From contig NZ_JBQCCV010000110.1 in the NCBI RefSeq assembly GCF_051961875.1, positions 1-22,816 on the forward strand: DNA of 22,816 bases, given 5' to 3'. The DNA is from Intrasporangium_A sp051961875. Its GTDB lineage: Bacteria; Actinomycetota; Actinomycetes; Actinomycetales; Dermatophilaceae. The position numbers were made by a program, and so were the translations under genes. The stretch's first letter is position 1. The number at the start of each line of letters is the position of its first letter. Shown here piece after piece: positions 6,456 to 13,661 of the stretch. The notes under the pieces were generated by a model. The model was not told where the DNA came from. It made no database searches and was given only the letters and a program-made list of their open reading frames with translations.

Positions 6456-7505
6456 GTGAGCTCGGTCCCGTGGCGGGTGGCGTGGCAGCACGCCCTGTAT
6501 GACGCTGAGCTCGGTTTCTATGTCACGCGCGGCGGGCCGTCGGCGCACTTCGCGACTGCGGCCCAGGGACCGACGGGCCGGGTGCTCGCCGAGGCCTTGC
6601 TCCGGCTCTGGCACCGGCACCACCCCGACCGCCCGCCCTCGGTCATCGTCGACATCGGCGCGGGCCGCGGCGAGCTGACGAACCACCTCGCCGCCCTGAC
6701 CGCCTCCCCCACTCGTACCGGGCGCTCCCTCACGTCCCACACGACCCCCGAACGGTCGGTTCGCCCGGAGGGGGGTGGGGAAGCGCGGGTCGTCGGGGTC
6801 GACGTGGTGGACCGGCCGGACGGACTGGACGCGGGCGTCGAGTGGGTCCGGTCGCCGGGAGGTGCGCACCTGCCGGACGGCCTCACCGGCCTCACGGACG
6901 CGCTGGTCGTCGCCCACGAGTGGCTCGACGTCGTCCCCTGCACGATCGCCGAGGTCGCGGCCGACGGCGGCCTCCGGGAGGTCCTCGTCGAGCCGGGCAC
7001 TGGTGCCGAGCAGCTCGGACCGGTCGTCACCGACGCGGACACCGCGTGGGTGGAGCAGTACTGGCCGGACCACGCCGGCGGCGGCCGCATCGAGATCGGC
7101 CGGACCCGCGACGAGGCTTGGGCCGACCTCCTGACCCGGGTCGACTCGGGTCTCGTCGTGGGCATCGACTACGGCCACGTGCGGAGCGGGCGGCCGAGCG
7201 GCGGGACGCTCGCGGCATACCGTGAGGGGCATCTGGTCCCCCCGGTGCCCGACGGCACATGCGACCTCACGGCCCACGTCGCGATGGACAGCCTCGGCGC
7301 CGAGGAGCTGCACCGCCAGCGGGACCTGCTCGTCGACCTAGGCTTCGAGGCACGAACCCCCGACCACACGGCCGCGCGCACCGACCCGATCGGCTACCTC
7401 CGCGCTCTCGAACGGGCCTCCGCCGAGGCGCGGCTCATCGATCGGAGCGGGTTCGGCGCCTTCTGGTGGGCCGTGAAGCAGGTGGGCAGCCCACACGTAC
7501 CCTGA
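6456..7505 (+). CDS. SAM-dependent methyltransferase, MidA/NDUFAF7 family (DUF185)
   Basis: This 349-residue protein carries the family's landmarks: SAM-binding VDIGAGRGEL (65-74), VVAHEWLDVVP (151-161, the conserved E..D pair), GLVVGIDYG (232-240), GTLAAYREGH (250-259) and DLTAHVAMDSL (270-280). The mitochondrial member NDUFAF7 dimethylates an arginine of the complex I subunit NDUFS2, the homologue of NuoD. A NuoD-like gene lies two genes downstream here, which makes that protein a plausible substrate; this is inference. The stretch at about 82-110 (TASPTRTGRSLTSHTTPER) is a loosely conserved insert. GTG 6456 is taken as start because TACAGT lies 6 nt upstream and the divergent gene leaves no room for a leader. 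Confidence 0.88.
   Translation: MSSVPWRVAWQHALYDAELGFYVTRGGPSAHFATAAQGPTGRVLAEALLRLWHRHHPDRPPSVIVDIGAGRGELTNHLAALTASPTRTGRSLTSHTTPERSVRPEGGGEARVVGVDVVDRPDGLDAGVEWVRSPGGAHLPDGLTGLTDALVVAHEWLDVVPCTIAEVAADGGLREVLVEPGTGAEQLGPVVTDADTAWVEQYWPDHAGGGRIEIGRTRDEAWADLLTRVDSGLVVGIDYGHVRSGRPSGGTLAAYREGHLVPPVPDGTCDLTAHVAMDSLGAEELHRQRDLLVDLGFEARTPDHTAARTDPIGYLRALERASAEARLIDRSGFGAFWWAVKQVGSPHVP
7498..7503 (+). promoter_or_regulatory. Probable -10 box inside the MidA gene end, leaderless CopC mRNA
   Basis: TACCCT is followed by GAGGCC and then ATG 7510. It spans the last codons of the MidA gene, so the CopC gene may have its own start of transcription besides read-through. GAGG 2 nt before the ATG is too close to be a good ribosome site. 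Confidence 0.4.
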
Positions 7506-7509
7506 GGCC

Positions 7510-8106
7510 ATGCGTCGGTTCCTGGCCCTGGTCCTGCTCGCCGTCGGATTCGCCCTCGTCGGCGCACCGGCCGCGAGCGCCCATGACGTCCTCGAGTCGA
7601 CGTCGCCAGCCGACCGCACGACCGTCGACCGGCTGCCCCAGGCCGTGACGCTGACGTTCTCGGACGACCCGCTGGCGCTCGGCACGCAGATCCTCGTCAA
7701 GGGCCCGAGCGGCAACGTGGCCCACGGAGACCCGACGATCGAGGGTCGGGTCGTCCACCAGCAGCTGAGCGCGCAGGCACCTGCCGGCGACTACGTCGTG
7801 ACCTACCGCGTCACCTCGTCCGACGGCCACCCGATCTCCGGCACCTTCTCGTTCCACGCCACAGTCGGGCTCGACGGCTCGACCGCGACGCAGGGCGCCC
7901 CGGTCCCCGCCCAGCAGCCCGGCTCCCCCGATGTCGCGGCCGCCCAGCAGTCATCGTTCGTCCCGGTCATGCTCACCATCGCCGGCGTCGTCATCGTCCT
8001 CCTCATCGGCGCCGTGGTCTGGATCGGCTCCCGCCGCCGCGACGCCGCGGCCACGCCCGGCACCGCGGACACCCCGGACACCGCCGACACCAAGAACCGA
8101 GGGTGA
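7510..8106 (+). CDS. CopC-domain copper-binding protein, secreted and membrane-anchored
   Basis: In this 198-residue protein residues 1-24 are a Sec signal peptide (MRRFLALVLLAVGFALVGAPAASA). Cleavage after ASA would expose His25 as the first mature residue, the N-terminal copper ligand typical of CopC. The CopC beta-barrel follows, with DVLESTSPADRTTVDRLP and the second ligand region SSDGHPISGTFSF (Asp105, His107). A Pro/Gln-rich linker leads to one membrane helix (about 151-172) and a short D/T/A-rich cytosolic tail. The family binds Cu(II) outside the membrane. No CopD-like membrane domain is present. Its place between MidA and the NuoD-like gene is unusual; a link between copper delivery and an electron-transfer complex is speculation. 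Confidence 0.9.
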   Translation: MRRFLALVLLAVGFALVGAPAASAHDVLESTSPADRTTVDRLPQAVTLTFSDDPLALGTQILVKGPSGNVAHGDPTIEGRVVHQQLSAQAPAGDYVVTYRVTSSDGHPISGTFSFHATVGLDGSTATQGAPVPAQQPGSPDVAAAQQSSFVPVMLTIAGVVIVLLIGAVVWIGSRRRDAAATPGTADTPDTADTKNRG

Positions 8107-8122
8107 GCGGCATACTCGACCC

Positions 8123-9298
8123 ATGACCGAGGCGACCACGTCGGGACGTGAGCTGACCGTCGGCGTCGGCGCGGGCGGGCTCGCGACCGCCGACATGGTG
8201 CTCAACATCGGTCCGCAGCACCCCGCGACGCACGGCGTCCTGCGCCTGCGGATCGTCGTCGACGGCGAGCGCATCGTCAGCGCCGAGCCGATCATCGGCT
8301 ACATGCACCGCGGCGCCGAGAAGCTCTTCGAGGTGCGCGACTACCGCCAGATCCTCGTCCTCGCGAACCGGCACGACTGGCTCTCGGCCTTCGCCAACGA
8401 GCTGGGCGTCGTGCTCGCCGTCGAGGACATGCTGGGGATGGAGGTCCCCGAGCGGGCGGTCTGGGCCCGCACCCTCCTCGCCGAGCTGAACCGCGTGCTC
8501 AACCACCTGATGTTCCTCGGCTCGTATCCGCTCGAGCTCGGCGCGATCACGCCTGTGTTCTATGCGTTCCGCGAGCGCGAGGAGCTGCAGGCCGTCATGG
8601 AGGAGGCCTCCGGCGGCCGGATGCACTACATGTTCAACCGGGTCGGCGGTCTCAAGGAGGACCTGCCGGCCGGGTGGCTGGGCCGGGTCATCGAGGCGGT
8701 CGCGGCCGTCCCCCGCCCGCTGCCGGACCTCGAACGCCTCATCGTCGGCAACGAGATCCTCGAGGCCCGCACCCGCGGCGTCGGCGTCCTGCCGCGCAGC
8801 CTCGCCCTCGCGCACGGCGTCTCGGGGCCGATCGCGCGGGCGAGTGGCGTCGACGTCGACCTGCGCCGGGACACGCCCTACCTCGCCTACGCCGAGCTCT
8901 TCGTCCCCGGCGGCCCCGGCCGCGTCGTGACGCGCGAGGCCGGCGACTGCCTCGCCCGCCTGCAGGTCCTCCTCGAGCAGACCCGCGTCAGCCTCGACCT
9001 CGCCGACGCGTGCGTCGAGCGCCTCGCGGACCTGTCCCGCGGCCCCATCAACGTCAAGCTCCCGAAGGTCCTCAAGGTCCCGGAGGGCCAGATCTACTGC
9101 GCCACCGAGAACCCGCTCGGCTTCAACGGCTACTACCTCGTCTCCCGTGGCGACAAGACGCCGTGGCGGCTGAAGCTGCGCTCCGCGTCCTTCAACAACG
9201 TCTCGGTGCTCGCCGAGATGCTGCCGGGGCAGCTGATCGCCGACATGGTCGCGATCCTCGGGTCAATGTTCTTCGTCGTGGGGGACATCGACAAATGA
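8123..9298 (+). CDS. NuoD-like protein (complex I 49-kDa subunit family), divergent, outside a nuo operon
   Basis: This 391-residue protein is homologous over its whole length to NADH-quinone oxidoreductase subunit D. Landmarks are NIGPQHPATHGVLR (28-41), IGYMHRGAEKLFE (58-70), LNHLMFLGSYPLELGAITP (about 126-144) and the C-terminal AILGSMFFVVGDIDK. Against the mammalian NDUFS2 sequence as I remember it, the ungapped alignment keeps the quinone-site His (His37) and the methylated Arg (Arg63). The quinone-site Tyr108 is Trp86 and Asp160 is Glu138. No other nuo gene is near. ATG 8123 is used; the frame is open upstream but overlaps the CopC gene. CATACT lies 6 nt before the ATG. It could be a second NuoD or part of another membrane oxidoreductase. 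Confidence 0.88.
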   Translation: MTEATTSGRELTVGVGAGGLATADMVLNIGPQHPATHGVLRLRIVVDGERIVSAEPIIGYMHRGAEKLFEVRDYRQILVLANRHDWLSAFANELGVVLAVEDMLGMEVPERAVWARTLLAELNRVLNHLMFLGSYPLELGAITPVFYAFREREELQAVMEEASGGRMHYMFNRVGGLKEDLPAGWLGRVIEAVAAVPRPLPDLERLIVGNEILEARTRGVGVLPRSLALAHGVSGPIARASGVDVDLRRDTPYLAYAELFVPGGPGRVVTREAGDCLARLQVLLEQTRVSLDLADACVERLADLSRGPINVKLPKVLKVPEGQIYCATENPLGFNGYYLVSRGDKTPWRLKLRSASFNNVSVLAEMLPGQLIADMVAILGSMFFVVGDIDK

Positions 9299-9555
9299 GG
9301 GTCGGTATGCCGCTCACCGGACTGTCGCGCGCTGGTGCCCTCCGCGCCGCCGGGGTCATCCTCATCACCTCCGTCGTGTCGATCGCCGCGGCCTGCTCCA
9401 ACGAGGACACCGTCGACACGATCCCCCCGCCCTGGCCGAACGCGACCAACACGAGCCTCGACCAGGGCCCGACCCCCGCGCCGACGTCCACCTCGACGAC
9501 GCGGCACCGGACAAGCCCGCCGAGCACACACTCGAGCACGTCGTCGCGCCGCTGA
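9295..9555 (+). CDS. Small putative lipoprotein coupled to the NuoD-like gene
   Basis: The 86-residue product has a hydrophobic N-terminal segment (LRAAGVILITSVVSIAAAC) ending in a lipobox-like SIAAAC with Cys34. After it come only polar and disordered residues rich in Thr, Ser and Pro, with an Arg-rich end. It would be exported and lipid-anchored outside the membrane. ATG 9295 overlaps the TGA of the NuoD-like gene (ATGA), so expression is coupled; ATG 9307, four codons later, is a possible alternative start. I do not recognise a family and no function is proposed. The coupling suggests a role beside the NuoD-like protein. Confidence 0.65.
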   Translation: MRVGMPLTGLSRAGALRAAGVILITSVVSIAAACSNEDTVDTIPPPWPNATNTSLDQGPTPAPTSTSTTRHRTSPPSTHSSTSSRR

Positions 9556-9600
9556 GGGCAGAATCGGCCAGGAACGGCTCTGGACTCTCGGCAATCCGAA

Positions 9601-9636
9601 CCGCCAAGAATTCTGCCGCGGCCCGATTCTTGGCGG
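9601..9636. terminator. 11-bp stem-loop between convergent genes
   Basis: CCGCCAAGAAT (9601-9611) pairs perfectly with ATTCTTGGCGG (9626-9636) around a 14-nt GC-rich loop. It lies in the 108-bp gap between the lipoprotein stop and the end of the DUF3180 gene, so it can end transcription from both sides. There is no T-tract. Confidence 0.6.
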
Positions 9637-9663
9637 CCCAGGGCAACCCGAACCCCCGACGGC

Positions 9664-10155
9664 TCAGCCGCGGTCCTCGTCGTCGTCCTCGTTGTCGTCC
9701 TTGCGCTTGGGCGGCTTGATCCGGCACATCGACTGGGCCACCATGCCGGCGACCGCCAGCAGGATCGCGAGCGCCATGTGGGCGAGGAGCGGCCATAGCC
9801 GCGCGAGCTGCGACTCGACGTCGATGTCGGGCATCAGGAGCAACGCGTTGGACCCGTACCAGCCGGTGAGCGCCGCCCCGGTCAGCGCCGCGGCCTGCCC
9901 GAGCACGAGGGTGCGCGCCGCGCGCATCGGGCTCATCGAGGTCAGGCCGCGGCCGTCGCGCACCTGCTTGACCTGGGAGCCGGCGATGAGCACTCCGGCG
10001 CCGAGGAAGGCCATGACCACGAGCCCCACCCAGCCGGGGTCCGGCACGAAGTGGCCGCTCGAGACCCACCACTTCGTCCCCACCCAGCCGACGATGAGCG
10101 CGACGAGCGCGACGATGACGAGGGTGGTGACCCGCAGTCCCTCGCGTGGCCTCAT
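9664..10155 (-). CDS. DUF3180 family membrane protein
   Basis: This 163-residue protein has four predicted membrane helices, at about residues 8-25, 44-58, 83-100 and 122-143. A highly charged cytosolic tail follows (KPPKRKDDNEDDDEDRG). It matches the DUF3180 family that follows folK in other actinobacteria (Rv3605c in M. tuberculosis, from memory). Its function is unknown. The ATG at 10155 is preferred over ATG 10167 because it overlaps the TGA of folB-folK (ATGA) and has GGAGG just upstream. It is the last gene of the ftsH-fol operon. Confidence 0.85.
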   Translation of the reverse strand: MRPREGLRVTTLVIVALVALIVGWVGTKWWVSSGHFVPDPGWVGLVVMAFLGAGVLIAGSQVKQVRDGRGLTSMSPMRAARTLVLGQAAALTGAALTGWYGSNALLLMPDIDVESQLARLWPLLAHMALAILLAVAGMVAQSMCRIKPPKRKDDNEDDDEDRG

Positions 10156-11039
10156 GCGTCCTCCCATTCCGGTCCCGGGCGCACGCCTGACCGATCAAGT
10201 TCCGTGAGCAGGTCGCCGACAGGACGTATGCCGTTCCCGCCCTTGCCGACGCGCAGCCGGGCCGCGGGGTCGGCGAGGTCCCACGGGACGAGGACGAAGG
10301 CCCGCTCGGCGGCCCGTGGGTGGGGCAGCGTCAGCTCGGGCGCCTCGCTGCACACCTCGGAGTCCGACCCGGGGCGACCGTACTGGACCAAGTCGAGGTC
10401 GAGCGTCCTTGCTCCCCAGCGGATCTCGCGGGTACGGCCGTGGTCGGCCTCGATCTCGTGCAGGACGCGGAGCAGCTCGTCCGCCGCAAGGTCGGTGCGA
10501 GCGATGGCGACGGCGTTGAGGTAGGGCGGCTGGTCCGCGGGACCCCCGACGGGGTCGGTCTCGACGATGGGCGAGACCGCGACGACGGTGACTCCGGCTC
10601 GGGCGGCGAGCCCTTCGACGGCGCTGCGCAGCGTCTCGCCGCGGTCCCCGAGGTTCGAGCCGAGGGCGACGACGACCGGGACGCCGCCGCGACGGACCCG
10701 GACCTGGACGTCGGTGAACGGTCGTCCGACCGGAGCCTCCGGCTTGTGGACGACGACCTCGACGGCGTCGACCCGGTCGCGGCGCAGCGCGTCGGCGGCG
10801 ATGACCTCGGCGAGGCGCTCGATGAGGTCGAAGGACGGCCCGGTGATGCGGGCGACGACGTCGTCGGCGACTTCGGCATAGCTGACCGTCGTCGCGAGGT
10901 CGTCAGTCCGGCCGGCCTCGGACAGGTCCAGGTCGAGGGTCACATCGACGACGAACGGCTGGCCGTCGCGCTTCTCGAAGTCGAGGACACCATGGAAGCC
11001 GCGAGCCGAGACGCCTTGCAGGACAATGCGGTCGGTCAC
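10152..11039 (-). CDS. folBK: Fused dihydroneopterin aldolase / HPPK (FolB-FolK)
   Basis: This 295-residue bifunctional enzyme of folate synthesis has FolB in residues 1-119: VSARGFHGVLDFEK, SYAEV with Tyr54, Glu74, and VHKPEAP with Lys99. It converts dihydroneopterin to 6-hydroxymethyldihydropterin. Residues 121-295 are FolK, which pyrophosphorylates that product with ATP: ALGSNLGDR (125-133), RWGARTLDLDL (207-217) and LPHPRAAERAFVLVPW. The junction RVRRGGVPVVVALGSN has almost no linker. In M. tuberculosis the two are separate genes, but fusions are common in Micrococcales and Streptomyces relatives. The GTG at 11039 overlaps the folP stop (GTGA) and the 3' end overlaps DUF3180, giving tight translational chaining. 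Confidence 0.94.
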   Translation of the reverse strand: MTDRIVLQGVSARGFHGVLDFEKRDGQPFVVDVTLDLDLSEAGRTDDLATTVSYAEVADDVVARITGPSFDLIERLAEVIAADALRRDRVDAVEVVVHKPEAPVGRPFTDVQVRVRRGGVPVVVALGSNLGDRGETLRSAVEGLAARAGVTVVAVSPIVETDPVGGPADQPPYLNAVAIARTDLAADELLRVLHEIEADHGRTREIRWGARTLDLDLVQYGRPGSDSEVCSEAPELTLPHPRAAERAFVLVPWDLADPAARLRVGKGGNGIRPVGDLLTELDRSGVRPGPEWEDA

Positions 11040-11899
11040 CGAGCGCCCTCCTCGACAGGTGCGTGCGCCTGGGCGGCCTCAACGACCGCGAGGGCCCGCA
11101 CCGTGCGGGCGACGTCGTGGACCCGGACGCACCAGAGGCCAGCCATCGCCGCCATGACCGACGTGGCGGCCGTCTCGAGATCGCGCTCCGCGGGCGGTCG
11201 CGGCGGCTCCCCCGGGGGCCGCCCGACGCGACCGAGGAAGGCCTTGCGGGAGGCACCGAGCAGGATCGGGTGGCCGAGGTGGTGCAGCCGCGGGAGGGCC
11301 GCCAGGAGGGCCCAGTTGTGGTCGGCGGTCTTCGCGAATCCCAGGCCGGGGTCGAGGACGAGCAGGTCCTCCGCCAGCCCGGCACCCAGCAGCTCGTCGC
11401 GGCGGGAGGCCAGCTCGCGGCATACCTCCTCGAGGACGTCGTCGTAGACGGCGCGCGCGTACATCTCGGCGCTGTGCCCGCGCCAGTGCATCGCGATGTA
11501 GGGCAGCCGTGCGCCGACGACGTAGGGCACCATGTCCGGGTCGGCGTGCCCGCCGGAGACATCGTTGACGATGACCGCACCCGCGGCGACGGCCGCCTCG
11601 GCCACCTCGGCGCGCATCGTGTCGACGGAGACGACGGCGCCCTCAGCGGCCAGTTCCCGGATCACCGGGATCACCCGGCGCAGCTCCTCGGACACGGAGG
11701 GACGCTCGGCGCCCGGCCGCGTGGACTCCCCGCCGACGTCGATGATGTCGGCCCCGGCCGCCCAGACGTCCCGGCCGTGCCGGATCGCGGCCGCGGGCTC
11801 GAACCACTCACCGCCGTCGGAGAACGAGTCGGGGGTCACGTTGACGACGCCCATGACCAGCGTCCGGTCCCGTTCGGCAAGCAGGTCGGCCGCGGTCAT
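11036..11899 (-). CDS. folP: Dihydropteroate synthase
   Basis: The 287-residue enzyme joins 6-hydroxymethyldihydropterin pyrophosphate with p-aminobenzoate; it is the sulfonamide target. It shows all DHPS motifs: MGVVNVTPDSFSDGG (16-30), DIIDVGGESTRPG (51-63), SVDT (91-94), NDVSG (112-116), DPGLGFAKT, LLGASRKAFLGR and the RVHDV end. A Pro/Arg insert (RPPGEPPRPPAER) follows the SRK loop, as in other actinobacteria. ATG 11899 is preferred because AGGA lies 8 nt upstream; ATG 11908, three codons earlier, has a GGCAGG directly abutting it, too close to work. The stop overlaps the folB-folK start. Confidence 0.95.
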   Translation of the reverse strand: MTAADLLAERDRTLVMGVVNVTPDSFSDGGEWFEPAAAIRHGRDVWAAGADIIDVGGESTRPGAERPSVSEELRRVIPVIRELAAEGAVVSVDTMRAEVAEAAVAAGAVIVNDVSGGHADPDMVPYVVGARLPYIAMHWRGHSAEMYARAVYDDVLEEVCRELASRRDELLGAGLAEDLLVLDPGLGFAKTADHNWALLAALPRLHHLGHPILLGASRKAFLGRVGRPPGEPPRPPAERDLETAATSVMAAMAGLWCVRVHDVARTVRALAVVEAAQAHAPVEEGAR

Positions 11900-11921
11900 G
11901 GGGACCATCCTGCCACTGGGC

Positions 11922-13661
11922 TCACGCGTCCCTCCGCGTCAGGAGGCGGGGCAGCGAGGGGCGGGTCACGAAGGCCTCGGCGCGGAGCGCGGCGAGCGCG
12001 ACGCGGGGCAGGGTGCCCGCCGGGTAGACGAGGAACCGGCCGATCCAGCGGGGATGGAACTTGCTGTTGAACCGATAGAGCGACTCGAGCTGGAACCACC
12101 GCGAGCCGAGGCCGAGCAGGCGGCGCATCGAGCGGGTGATCGGGCCGGCGCCGAGGCGCTCCGCCCGCTCGAAGACGCTCCGGAAGGCGGCGAAGTTGAG
12201 CGAGACGCGGCGGATCCCGAGCTCGTGGGCCGCCTCGAGGACCGAGACGATGAGCAGCTCGTTGACGCCGGCCTCGGCGCGCCGGTCGCGGCGCATGAGG
12301 TCCAGGGAGATCCCGTCGCACCCCCAGGGGACGAACTGGAGGAAGCCGCGCACGACGCCCTCATGCACGGCGAGGACGACGAGGGCGTCGGGGTCGCGAG
12401 GGTCGGCGACCCGCCCCAGCGCCATGGAGAAGCCCCGCTCGGTCTCGCTGCCGCGCCACGCCTCGGCGTCACGCAGCAGCTCGTGGCGCGCCGCCGGGGT
12501 CATGTCGCGGACCCGGACGATCCGCGTCTCGTAGCCTGCGCGCCGGACCCGGCTCACCATCTGCCGCACGTTGCGCATCGAGCGACCGGAGAGGGAGAAC
12601 GACTCCGTGTCGACGACGGCCTCGTCACCGAGCTCGACGGCGGCGAAGTCGGTGAGCCGCTGCCAGGCCCGGCCAGCCCGCTCCGAGCAGCCGAGGGCCG
12701 CGGGGACCCAGGCATGCCGGTCCGCCTCGAGGAGGAAGTTCGTCATCGCCCCCGGCCAGGCCTCGGGGTCGCCGATCGGGTCGCCGCTGGCCAGCATGAC
12801 GCCGCCGACGACGCGGTAGGCGACGGCCGCCTTGCGGGAGTCGGACCACAGCACGCTCTTGTCGCGTCGCAGGTTGAAGTAGCCGAGCGAGTCCGCCGTC
12901 TCAGGGAGCATCTGCCGCAGCGTCGCGTCGTCCTCCTCGGACAGGTGCGGCAGGGGCCGGGGCGAGCGGAGCAGCAGCAGGATGGGCACGAGGACGGTGA
13001 CGACGCCGAGCCCGAGCAGCACGTCGGAGATGAAGTCCTCGAAGCGCCCGTGCCGGAAGACGAGGTCACCCGAGACGCCGACCATGCCGAGCCACACCTG
13101 CTGGACGGCCGACCACAGACCGGGCCACCCACCGATGACCTCGCGCTCGTACCAGATGAGCATGCCCAGGCCGATGAACGTGCTTCCGACGAGCAGACCG
13201 AGGCCGGTCCACAGCGCCCGCCAGCGGGTCGTCGGGTCGCCCGCGGCGTAGAACTCGTCGCGGTGCCGCAGCAGCAGGTAGAGCAGGACCCCGGACGCGA
13301 CGGCGATGATGAGCCGGGAGTGGACGGCGTCGATCGCGGTGGCGGCGGCCGTCAGCGGCACGGCCGCCTGCCAGGCCCGGCGTTTGCGGCGCTTGAGGGC
13401 GTGCCCGAGCAGCGCGAGGAGGACGCCGAAGACGACCATCCCGGCGGCAGCGAGGTTGCCGATCCCCCACGGCAGCAGGGTGCCGAGCCAGTGGGCCCGG
13501 CCGCGGAAGCCGTGGGTGAACCCGCCCGCGATGTTGAGGATCGCGACGGCATAGACGACCGTCCCGATGATGCGGGGCATGTGCGTCGAGACGGGCCGGA
13601 CCCGTCCGAGCGTCTCCGCGACCGACGACCGGGTCTCGCTCAGCTGCTTGTCGCGGCTCAC
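11922..13661 (-). CDS. DUF2156 / MprF-like phosphatidylglycerol lysyltransferase-domain membrane protein
   Basis: This 579-residue protein has an N-terminal part (about 28-232) with six or seven membrane helices, for example IIGTVVYAVAILNIAGGF, GNLAAAGMVVFGVLLALLG and VLLGLGVVTVLVPILLLL. The cytosolic C-terminal half (about 240-560) resembles the LPG_synthase_C/DUF2156 double-GNAT domain of MprF and LysX: DSLGYFNLRRDKSVLWSDSRKAAVAYRVVGGVMLASGDPIGD, then FLQFVPWGCDGISLDLMRRD and the end FNSKFHPRWIGRFLVYP. Such proteins transfer an aminoacyl group from tRNA to phosphatidylglycerol; specificity cannot be told here. There is no fused lysyl-tRNA synthetase domain as in mycobacterial LysX. The GTG at 13661 overlaps the folE stop (GTGA). 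It interrupts the folE-folP order seen in M. tuberculosis. Confidence 0.85.
   Translation of the reverse strand: MSRDKQLSETRSSVAETLGRVRPVSTHMPRIIGTVVYAVAILNIAGGFTHGFRGRAHWLGTLLPWGIGNLAAAGMVVFGVLLALLGHALKRRKRRAWQAAVPLTAAATAIDAVHSRLIIAVASGVLLYLLLRHRDEFYAAGDPTTRWRALWTGLGLLVGSTFIGLGMLIWYEREVIGGWPGLWSAVQQVWLGMVGVSGDLVFRHGRFEDFISDVLLGLGVVTVLVPILLLLRSPRPLPHLSEEDDATLRQMLPETADSLGYFNLRRDKSVLWSDSRKAAVAYRVVGGVMLASGDPIGDPEAWPGAMTNFLLEADRHAWVPAALGCSERAGRAWQRLTDFAAVELGDEAVVDTESFSLSGRSMRNVRQMVSRVRRAGYETRIVRVRDMTPAARHELLRDAEAWRGSETERGFSMALGRVADPRDPDALVVLAVHEGVVRGFLQFVPWGCDGISLDLMRRDRRAEAGVNELLIVSVLEAAHELGIRRVSLNFAAFRSVFERAERLGAGPITRSMRRLLGLGSRWFQLESLYRFNSKFHPRWIGRFLVYPAGTLPRVALAALRAEAFVTRPSLPRLLTRRDA

Noticed and set aside
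5415..7313. A 632-codon minus-strand frame over the DUF2520 and MidA genes
   Set aside because: It is out of frame with the real DUF2520 gene and antisense to MidA; the composition is that of a shadow frame.
9560..9630. A second pairing between AGAATCGGCC near 9560 and GGCCCGATTCT near 9620
   Set aside because: It is imperfect and competes with the perfect 11-bp hairpin at 9601-9636.
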